Shown one piece after another: positions 1-4,787 of a stretch of 5,680 nt of DNA; position 1 is the first letter of the stretch, and every line of letters begins with the position of its first letter. Origin of the DNA: CAYFJO01 sp964343305 (lineage in GTDB: Bacteria > Planctomycetota > Planctomycetia > Pirellulales > Pirellulaceae); assembly GCA_964343305.1 (NCBI GenBank), contig CAYFJO010000618.1, positions 1 to 5,680 on the forward strand, in the 5' to 3' direction. The position numbers and the translations under genes are program-made. A model generated the notes under the pieces. It did no database searches and was not told the DNA's origin. It saw only the letters and a program-made list of their open reading frames with translations.

Positions 1-78
1 CCGGTTGCTTCCGGCTGGAGCGATGGCCGGGTGGGACTTGCACCCACTGGAAAAGAGCCGCCTTACCACGGCGCACAC
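1..78 (-). ncRNA. Probable 5' end of a group II intron (partial, runs off left edge)
   Basis: Read on the minus strand, the sequence begins with GTGTGCGCC or GTGCGCC (start at 78 or 76), which fits the GUGYG 5' boundary of group II introns. About 30 bases later comes GTGGG-TGCAAGT-CCCAC (47 to 31), a 5-bp stem with a 7-base loop. It is followed by the small hairpin CCGG-AAGCAA-CCGG (14 to 1). A GTGYG start followed by a 'GGGTGMAAGTCCC' hairpin is typical of domain I of bacterial group II introns. If correct, the catalytic core and the reverse transcriptase/maturase gene lie to the left of the window, and the 5' exon is the DNA from 77-79 upward. Only the first ~78 bases are visible, so the intron class cannot be set and no EBS/IBS pairing can be checked. 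Positions 77-271, between this feature and the transposase fragment, have open frames on the plus strand but no recognisable product. Confidence 0.5.
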
Positions 79-271
79 CCAGAGCGATCATTGGTAGTCA
101 CTATTGCGCTAAGATGGTTTGAACAAGTTTCCCGCAGTTGTGGAACTCCCGCAACGATTGGAGGACTACACTGTCCGCGCCTTCGACAAACCCCTGACAA
201 AGTTGGTGATCAACGTCGTTACCATCTCGGACGGCGACTCAACGGCAGAGAATCTGCCGAGCGCGGCCTGC

Positions 272-598
272 GAGCAAATGCCGTGGGTGGCACACCCCCC
301 AGGCCATGCCCAGGCGGACTTCGGTGAAGCAGATGCGTACATCGCCGGCGTGAAGCTGCGGGCACATTTTTTTGCCCTGGATCTGCCCCACAGCGACGCG
401 TGCTTCGTGAAGGCTTATCCAGCGGCTACGACGGAAGCCTGGTTGGGCGGTCATAACTCGGCATTTGCCTTCTTCGAGGGCGTCCTGCGGTCGGTCCTGT
501 ACGACAACGACACTTGCCTGGTGGCCCGCATATTGCCGGACGGCACGCGGCAACGGACGCGGGCGTTCAGCGGGCTCCAGTCCCATTATATCTTCGAG
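272..598 (+). pseudogene. istA: IS21-family transposase IstA, internal fragment
   Basis: This frame (within an ORF open from 119 to 775) encodes about 109 residues of the IS21 IstA catalytic core. Recognisable stretches are HPPGHAQADFGEA, FALDLPHSDACFVKAYPA, EAWLGGHNSAFAFFEGV and LYDND...GLQSHYIFE. IstA is the DDE recombinase of IS21 elements. The first catalytic Asp is in QADFGEA (codon at 317) and the second in VLYDND (codon at 503), 62 residues apart. Homology stops abruptly after HYIFE at about 598, before the GKVE-type segment that carries the catalytic Glu. The N-terminal DNA-binding half is also missing: codons 119-271 do not read as IstA. The downstream part of the ORF (599-775) is antisense to another gene and is not transposase. 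The piece is a dead remnant with both ends lost, and no istB is seen. The family call is secure; the exact left boundary is not. Confidence 0.87.
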
Positions 599-605
599 GA
601 ACACA

Positions 606-668
606 GGGACCTCCCACGCTGCTTCGCTTCGCGTATCGCGGAGCGCTACACGAAGCAGCGCGGGTCCC
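606..668. repeat. 63-bp imperfect palindrome next to the transposase break
   Basis: The outer arms GGGACC (606-611) and GGTCCC (663-668) are complementary. After a small asymmetric bulge, CGCTGCTTCG (617-626) pairs perfectly with CGAAGCAGCG (651-660). The interior carries CGCG-TAT-CGCG (630-640) and the self-complementary AGCGCT (642-647), so a branched cruciform or RNA fold is possible. The element starts 8 bases after IstA homology ends and overlaps the last codons of the small minus-strand ORF ending at 646. It has no U-tract, so it does not look like a standard intrinsic terminator. It may be a dispersed palindromic repeat, a transcript end for the minus-strand operon, or part of a mobile-element end; the sequence alone does not decide between these. 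Confidence 0.75.
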
Positions 669-855
669 GTCCTGCGCGGGGAGCGCCTGCTTCAGGCGGC
701 GGCGCGGAGCGGAAATCCAATTGCGGCACTGCAACCACGCGACCGGATGAATCCCGCGTCGCGACCGTTGGCTGAAGGGCCCAGATAACGGCGAATATTC
801 CGGAGACGATCGCGCCGACCAGAAGTGTCAAATGGAAATTGTTAAGCCCTTTCAC
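646..855 (-). CDS. Small membrane-anchored hypothetical protein, probably 3'-truncated
   Basis: This 69-residue frame starts with GTG at 855 and overlaps the last 14 bases of the upstream asparagine-synthetase-like gene, an arrangement typical of translational coupling in one operon. GGGAAGAG lies a few bases upstream of the GTG and could act as a ribosome binding site. Residues about 7-27 (FHLTLLVGAIVSGIFAVIWA) form one hydrophobic segment, a transmembrane helix or signal anchor. A short basic/polar stretch follows. The C-terminal ~20 residues, rich in Ala/Pro/Arg/Gly and ending RDPRCFV, run into the palindrome at 606-668 and look like read-through of foreign sequence. The original protein was probably longer and was cut by the rearrangement that brought in the transposase fragment. 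No family is recognised from the remaining residues. A natural short protein is also possible. Confidence 0.45.
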   Translation of the reverse strand: MKGLNNFHLTLLVGAIVSGIFAVIWALQPTVATRDSSGRVVAVPQLDFRSAPPPEAGAPRAGRDPRCFV

Positions 856-2686
856 GAAGCTCTTCCCATCTAGGCGGTTCGGTCATTTGCGGCATTTCGG
901 CGAATATCCTATGCCAGAACTGAAGTCCAATGACCGACGACTGGGGCGATATCGGCGCCCATTCGCGGAGCGCCTCCAGGAAATTCGGGTCATCGATTCC
1001 CAAATAACCGTCGGATTTCTGCAGGGTGCCGCTCATCCACCGCACGCCGGCACTGTACCAACTTGGCGAAACCACCGCGTCGGCCCAGAATTTCTTACGG
1101 TATAGCACGGACTCGGGAAGCATGTCCTTCATCGCCTCGCGCAGAAGCAATTTGCCGGGCCTCAACCGTCGCTCCGCGCTCCACGCACCGGGTTGTAGCC
1201 GGACCGGCAGATAGGAACCGGGCAGCGCGACGGCGAAATGCGCCGGCGACAATCTGAGAATGCCTATCTCCCGTAGCACCTTTTCCCAGCGCGTCACGTC
1301 GATGCAGGAAATCAGATGAGCAAAGCTGTGGTGCCGAAGATGCTCGAGCAAGCTCATGTCGACGAAGCGTTGTTTCACCGCGACCGCGCCGCCCCAAGAT
1401 ATCAAAGGCTCTATCGACGACGGATAAAACCGCGACAGATCCTCAATGATTCCGCGGGACTGCAACGCCGCCAACAGTAGGTAGAACAGCCGCGGATGAG
1501 GCGGCTCCAGGCTCGGATGAATTTTTTCCATATGCCGGAGCCATGCCCAATTCGGCGTTCTCGCGAGCTTCCAGTAGAGCAGCGTCTGCGCGGGGAACGG
1601 GATGAATGGCAGGGTCCTGGAAAACTCCTCGATAAATCCCATGTGGCTGCCGATCCCGAAGCCGGAGAGAAACCGGCTGTAGCCGAATTCCCTTATCCGG
1701 CGGGCGGCGGGAAGCATGAAGGCCTTTGGCCAATGAACGAAATGCTCTGCCCGCCACACGGTCTCCGGGATGGCGGCGAGATAATCGGCGAAGCTCAGCG
1801 AGAATATGTGATGGCGCGTGATTCCAAGGCGCTCGCACACCTCGACCGCGTAGGGTGTTTCGGACGAATGGGTCGGATCATCGAATTCGTAAGTAAACGC
1901 TTCGACGTTCGCCGCGCCGACCACCTCGGCGGCGAGCGCCGTGATGACCGATGAATCAATGCCCCCGGACAGCGAGACGGCGACCGGCCGTTCCGTACCG
2001 ATCGCCATTTCGACGGCTTTGGTCAAGTCCTCCCGGTAGGTCTTCGCCAAGTATTGCACGTCACCCTCGGGTGGCTCGAGAAGGTCGGGCCAATTCCATT
2101 TCTGGCTGCCGATGCCGTCGCCAATTTGAAGAATGTGGCCGGGCAGCACTTCCTCGATGCCGTCGAACAGAGTCCCGTTTCCAAACAAGATCAAACCGCT
2201 CAGCAGGGTTTCGGGGATTTTTGCGCGGTCGAGCTTGGAAACGATGCGACTATGCGCGAGTAGCGGCCGCACCGACGACGAAAAAAGCAGCACATCGTCG
2301 ATACGCGCGTAGTAGAGTCTCTCGCCCCCGGACAGGCCACGCAGCAAAGTCAACGTCCCGGAACCCGGCGCGCCGAATGCCAGGGAATAGTGACCCTCGG
2401 GCCTCAATTTCGGATCATGCGATTGATTGACTCGCCGAAGCAGGTCTGCCGGATTTTCCGGCTCGAGCCCGCCGAAGGCGATGAAGCCTTCGAAGGCGAG
2501 GCAGGATTGATTGTCGGCGGCGAAGTTTTGCTTTGCGGAAACCAGCCACAGGCGGCCAATGTCGAACTCGGAAAGACCGTCGGGCGCGCCGGCCGCGTGC
2601 TCCAGCATGCGAGCCTTCTCCGCCGCGCCCAACCTATCGGATACGGCCTCTCCCGACAACGAATAGGCACCAATTAAGTTTGCCAT
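842..2686 (-). CDS. Asparagine-synthetase-like protein lacking the glutaminase Cys (noncanonical AsnB homologue)
   Basis: This 614-residue protein has the two-domain plan of glutamine-hydrolysing asparagine synthetases. Residues about 1-190 match the Ntn-hydrolase glutaminase fold (MANLIGAYSL..., ...SGGERLYYARIDD...LLFSSSVRPLL). Residues about 215 onward match the ATP-pyrophosphatase synthetase domain, with the P-loop SLSGGIDSS at 238-246 and a C-terminal block KLLLREAMKDMLPESVLYRK at 512-531 that fits the family's LReAm.dlLPe.i..RkK signature. Two key features are missing. Position 2 is Ala rather than the Cys nucleophile of MCGI, so glutamine hydrolysis is not expected. The usual SGEGADELFGGY loop reads SGFGIGSHMGF (341-351). 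The protein may activate a carboxylate with ATP for another acceptor, as beta-lactam synthetases and lasso-peptide cyclases do, or it may be degenerate. I chose the ATG at 2686 because the family begins near this point and the probable -10 box overlaps the next ATG upstream (2704). A frame open to 2830 adds a nonfamily N-terminus. The 3' end overlaps the small membrane ORF. Confidence 0.85.
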   Translation of the reverse strand: MANLIGAYSLSGEAVSDRLGAAEKARMLEHAAGAPDGLSEFDIGRLWLVSAKQNFAADNQSCLAFEGFIAFGGLEPENPADLLRRVNQSHDPKLRPEGHYSLAFGAPGSGTLTLLRGLSGGERLYYARIDDVLLFSSSVRPLLAHSRIVSKLDRAKIPETLLSGLILFGNGTLFDGIEEVLPGHILQIGDGIGSQKWNWPDLLEPPEGDVQYLAKTYREDLTKAVEMAIGTERPVAVSLSGGIDSSVITALAAEVVGAANVEAFTYEFDDPTHSSETPYAVEVCERLGITRHHIFSLSFADYLAAIPETVWRAEHFVHWPKAFMLPAARRIREFGYSRFLSGFGIGSHMGFIEEFSRTLPFIPFPAQTLLYWKLARTPNWAWLRHMEKIHPSLEPPHPRLFYLLLAALQSRGIIEDLSRFYPSSIEPLISWGGAVAVKQRFVDMSLLEHLRHHSFAHLISCIDVTRWEKVLREIGILRLSPAHFAVALPGSYLPVRLQPGAWSAERRLRPGKLLLREAMKDMLPESVLYRKKFWADAVVSPSWYSAGVRWMSGTLQKSDGYLGIDDPNFLEALREWAPISPQSSVIGLQFWHRIFAEMPQMTEPPRWEELRERA

Positions 2687-2718
2687 AGCGATTGCGGACT
2701 CCATTGTAGCGCTATGGC
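2682..2718. promoter_or_regulatory. Inverted repeat in divergent control region, possible operator
   Basis: GCCATAGCG (2682-2690) and CGCTATGGC (2710-2718) are perfect 9-bp inverted copies with 19 bp between them, so the centres of the arms are 28 bp apart, close to three helical turns. The pair encloses the probable -10 box of the minus-strand gene and sits between two divergent genes. That position suits a dimeric regulator acting on one or both of them. One arm contains the chosen ATG of the minus-strand gene, and the other contains an ATG on the plus strand at 2714. No regulator gene is visible nearby, so the role is inferred. Confidence 0.5.
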
Positions 2719-2730
2719 ATTTGATACCAA
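2703..2730 (-). promoter_or_regulatory. Probable promoter of the AsnB-like gene
   Basis: On the minus strand, TTGGTA (2730-2725) and TACAAT (2708-2703) are separated by 16 bp, a fair match to sigma-70-type -35 and -10 elements (four and five of six bases). Transcription would start near 2696, giving only about ten leader bases before the ATG at 2686, so the mRNA would be nearly leaderless. The upstream ATG at 2704 overlaps the -10 box and could not be used from this promoter. No equally good promoter is seen for the divergent plus-strand gene. Confidence 0.4.
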
Positions 2731-2785
2731 CATGATAAAAATTTGGGCGCGTGGGCGAAGTTGGAATCGGAAAGAAACGTACCAC

Positions 2786-3925
2786 ATGCGATGCGTTGCC
2801 TGCGATCACAACTCGAAAAAAAAAGACCAAAAAGTCGAAGACCTATGCCCAAAATGCGGGCATCGATTCGCGCTCGATCTGAAAGTCGACGGCATCGCCG
2901 ACGGTTTCATGAAACAAGCCGTTGACGCGGTCTCCTCGAACGGCACCTTCAAATACCTGCCGGCGCAACTCGACTACGAGGTCTGGCGCCGTTCGCAACC
3001 GCCGACAACCGAACAAAGATTGCTCCTATCATTAATACTACTCGCTGTGCTAGTTGCCGGTGGTCTGGTTCTTTTTTTGATGGCGGATTCGGACAACCCT
3101 TTATTTTTTCTGACGTTCCTCCTGATCTTCTTTTCTTTGGCAGGGGTTTACAAAGCCTCTCCGGTGTCAAACAGCAGACCAAGGAATCCCAAATCGGCGC
3201 TTCGGCGCTACGAAGCGATCAATCCGCCCACCGACAAACTCGGCCCCGGCCCCTACAGGCCTGATCGCGGGCGCGAAACCAAATTACAGGAAAGCCCGTC
3301 GGACGAGCGGGGCGACGCGGCGTTGGTCGAAATCGAAACAGGTTCGGAACCAGCGATGTTTTCGCATAAAGCGGCATTCGATCGCCTCCTCGTTTGCGAA
3401 TATCCCGAGTACCGGGATTTTTACATCGCCAACGATTTCCATCTTCATCACGCCTGCCATGTCATGGGCCCCGACGATATCGAAACCGAGGACGGACGCG
3501 CGCTGCTGGACCAACTGAAACAAAAGCCGGAGCTAGATGTATTCGTCGTTCACGACGCCACGCCGCGCGGTGTCAAATTTGTAGACGAGGTTCAGTCGGA
3601 CCGCCGCTGGTTAGGCGGGCACGCTGCCGCCGCGGTGCTCGACCTCGGCTTGCTTCCGGATCAGTTTCACTTGTTCGAGACCATGATCAGGCCGTTGGCG
3701 CCGGAGGAAATGGAAGGCATCGACGAGGCCGTAAAAGGGCTTCCCGCAAATATGGGTGCCGACCTGTCGGTCATTCCTGCGGGGCCGCTCATGTCGGTGA
3801 CCGGCGCCAGCGTGGATGAACGGCTTACGTTCGACAGGAACTCGTACACAGAGCGTAGACGAGAGGATAAAAGACGCGAGAGCGAAGACGGGTGGTGGTT
3901 TCATGTTGGCGGCGATGGCGAATGA
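2786..3925 (+). CDS. Uncharacterised zinc-ribbon protein with two transmembrane segments
   Basis: This 379-residue protein has three parts. Residues 3-24 carry two Cys-x2-Cys pairs (MRCVAC and LCPKCG), a zinc-ribbon pattern. Residues about 79-100 (LLLSLILLAVLVAGGLVLFL) and 104-122 (FFLTFLLIFFSLAGVY) are hydrophobic and should form a membrane hairpin, which would leave both ends on the same side, most likely the cytoplasm. A polar Pro/Arg-rich linker (about 125-190) leads to a soluble domain (about 199-336) with alternating hydrophobic strands, including RLLVCEYPEYRDFYIANDFH, HVMGPDD and LDVFVVHDATPRGVKFVDEV. The order Glu after a first strand, G-P-D, then HDATPRG faintly recalls Toprim domains, but the Asp-x-Asp pair is not intact. 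The C-terminus is highly charged (TERRREDKRRESEDG). I chose the ATG at 2786 because it places the zinc ribbon at the N-terminus and has GGAAAG 11 bases upstream. The ATG at 2714 would add 24 unlike residues within the control region. The gene diverges from the AsnB-like gene and converges on the CBS gene, with 31 bp between stop codons and no clear terminator. Function unknown. Confidence 0.8.
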   Translation: MRCVACDHNSKKKDQKVEDLCPKCGHRFALDLKVDGIADGFMKQAVDAVSSNGTFKYLPAQLDYEVWRRSQPPTTEQRLLLSLILLAVLVAGGLVLFLMADSDNPLFFLTFLLIFFSLAGVYKASPVSNSRPRNPKSALRRYEAINPPTDKLGPGPYRPDRGRETKLQESPSDERGDAALVEIETGSEPAMFSHKAAFDRLLVCEYPEYRDFYIANDFHLHHACHVMGPDDIETEDGRALLDQLKQKPELDVFVVHDATPRGVKFVDEVQSDRRWLGGHAAAAVLDLGLLPDQFHLFETMIRPLAPEEMEGIDEAVKGLPANMGADLSVIPAGPLMSVTGASVDERLTFDRNSYTERRREDKRRESEDGWWFHVGGDGE

Positions 3926-3956
3926 GCGCCGGCACCGGCCAGCGGTATTAAACTGG

Positions 3957-4391
3957 CTAATGCTTGCCCACCAATCGCCCGATATTCAGCTTGCGCTTTA
4001 GCGATCGCCGCGCGAGAACGGCCCTCAAGTCCCGCATTGAAACGATGCCTTTCAATTCGCTGCCGTCGATGATCGGGAGGTGACGGCATTTCCGCGACCG
4101 CATGAGATCGAGGGCGAATTGGGGCGTATCGGTCGGCGCGATGACGTACGGATTGGCGATCATGATGTCACCGACGGAGACGGCATTCGCATCCAGGCCC
4201 GCAGCAACTATTTTCCGGGTTATATCGCGTTCCGTCACGATCCCGACGAGCTTGCCGCCTTCGTCAACGATCATAATCGCTGAAATATCGTGCGCATCCA
4301 TGTGTCGCGCTGCATCGATCACCTTGTCTTCCGCACTCAGGCATCGAAGCGTCTGGTTTCTGACGGCATCTGGGATAACTTTGAGCGTCAT
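3957..4391 (-). CDS. Tandem CBS-domain (Bateman module) protein
   Basis: This 144-residue protein is made almost entirely of two CBS domains. CBS1 is at about residues 8-63 (VIDAARHMDAHDISAIMIVD, then GKLVGIVTERDITRKI) and CBS2 at about 75-130 (VGDIMIANPYVIAPTDT, ALDLMRSRKCRHLPIIDG, LKGIVSMRDLRAVL). Both carry the G-h-x-[ST]-x-x-D nucleotide-contact motif (GIVTERD at 50-56 and GIVSMRD at 115-121), so binding of an adenine nucleotide or related ligand is likely. Stand-alone proteins of this size are common in alphaproteobacteria; they act as energy or ligand sensors and usually dimerise. There is no enzyme or channel domain, so the partner is unknown. A basic tail (RRSLKRKLNIGR) follows CBS2. 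The ATG at 4391 is the first usable start in frame, but no strong Shine-Dalgarno sequence precedes it. The gene lies 63 bp downstream of an IS21 istA remnant in the same orientation, so its native promoter may have been displaced. Confidence 0.9.
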   Translation of the reverse strand: MTLKVIPDAVRNQTLRCLSAEDKVIDAARHMDAHDISAIMIVDEGGKLVGIVTERDITRKIVAAGLDANAVSVGDIMIANPYVIAPTDTPQFALDLMRSRKCRHLPIIDGSELKGIVSMRDLRAVLARRSLKRKLNIGRLVGKH

Positions 4392-4454
4392 GAGATGGCC
4401 GTTTTCATGGGCGGCGTTTGCTTGGGCGACACATTCCGCAGGTGGACGTGCATT

Positions 4455-4613
4455 TCACTGTATCGCACCCGGGTTCGATTGCTCAAGCATCATCGAAACC
4501 ATCTTCGAAACCGTCTTTCGGTCCACACCATATCGACGCGCCGCTTCACGACAGCTCAAATTCTCATGATGACATGCAAGCCTGATCCTTTGGTAAAGGT
4601 CCACTGAGTACAA
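4455..4613 (-). pseudogene. istA: IS21 transposase IstA, N-terminal fragment
   Basis: From a TTG start at 4613 the minus strand encodes (M)YSVDLYQRIRLACHHENL followed by SCREAARRYGVDRKTVSKM, a close fit to the IstA N-terminus with its helix-turn-helix (about residues 19-38). After VSKM the frame continues for 14 unrelated residues (VSMMLEQSNPGAIQ) to a TGA at 4457-4455, so the gene is cut after roughly 38 of its usual ~500 codons. GGGAG lies immediately before the TTG. Transposition is not possible from this fragment. It reads towards the CBS gene. It is opposite in orientation to the IstA core fragment at 272-598 and does not overlap it in protein coordinates, so the two could derive from one element or from two. 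Confidence 0.85.
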
Positions 4614-4682
4614 ACTCCCGCCGGCCAGCCCAGATACGGTGAAAGGCTATCAAGTGGCGGATTTTACTCCGTCCGCAGCCGC

Positions 4683-4688
4683 ATTATA
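4683..4688 (-). promoter_or_regulatory. Perfect TATAAT -10 box in IS21 left end
   Basis: The minus strand reads TATAAT at 4688-4683, about 70 bases upstream of the istA TTG start, in a position suited to the istA promoter. No convincing -35 hexamer lies 16-18 bases further upstream, as expected for a weak transposase promoter. Because istA is truncated, any transcript would run on into the CBS-domain gene starting at 4391. Confidence 0.35.
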
Positions 4689-4725
4689 CGACCGCCTCAG
4701 TGGCCCATTATCCGCCGCTTACCCC

Positions 4726-4751
4726 CGATGACCTTCGACGATGATTTCGGC
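4726..4751. repeat. Two tandem 13-bp imperfect repeats
   Basis: CGATGACCTTCGA (4726-4738) is followed directly by CGATGATTTCGGC (4739-4751), matching at nine of thirteen positions, with C-runs flanking both sides. They lie between the IS21 left-end repeats and the TRAP gene stop codon and may be part of the element's multiple terminal repeats. Confidence 0.45.
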
Positions 4752-4787
4752 CCCCGGCAATTGAAGTCAGGACACCATCATAGGCTA

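Larger units (their letters stand above)
4455..4774 (-). mobile_element. IS21-family element remnant, left end plus start of istA
   Basis: The minus strand carries the beginning of an IS21 istA gene (4613-4455), preceded by about 160 bp that look like an IS21 left end with several short repeats. AGTGGCGGATTT (4653-4664) and AGTGGCCCATTA (4699-4710) match at nine of twelve bases in the same orientation. A 13-bp tandem lies further out (4726-4751). IS21 elements carry several transposase-binding repeats at each end and usually have TG at the tip. One candidate tip is TGTCCTGAC, starting at 4774 on the minus strand, 14 bases from the TRAP gene's stop codon. The outer boundary is uncertain. The rest of istA and all of istB are missing on this side. 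Confidence 0.6.

Noticed and set aside
29..48. tRNA T-arm-like hairpin on the minus strand
   Set aside because: The loop TGCAAGT lacks the TTCRA core, and no acceptor, D or anticodon arm surrounds it; the group II intron reading fits better.
239..604. 121-codon minus-strand ORF
   Set aside because: It is fully antisense to the IS21 IstA core, which has clear homology on the plus strand; a codon-bias shadow.
606..668. Integron attC site
   Set aside because: The length fits, but the GTTRRRY and RYYYAAC core sites are absent and there is no cassette structure.
1951..2430. 159-codon plus-strand ORF, Arg/Ser-rich
   Set aside because: It is antisense to the synthetase gene, has low-complexity composition and no recognisable domain.
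2687..2830. N-terminal extension of the AsnB-like frame to an ATG at 2830 (48 more residues)
   Set aside because: The added residues do not resemble the family, cross the probable promoter and lie over the start of the divergent gene. The family fold begins at the MANLIG methionine.
842..2830. Lasso-peptide cyclase assignment for the AsnB-like gene
   Set aside because: The missing Cys fits, but no transglutaminase-like leader peptidase (B protein), recognition element or convincing precursor peptide is seen in the window.
3926..3956. Intrinsic terminator between the convergent genes
   Set aside because: Only a 5-bp GCCAG/CTGGC stem (3938-3942 with 3953-3957) and no U-tract on either strand.
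4102..4607. Plus-strand ORFs of 155 and 105 codons over the CBS gene and IS21 remnant
   Set aside because: They are antisense to clear CBS-domain and IstA coding sequence and have no domain signal of their own.
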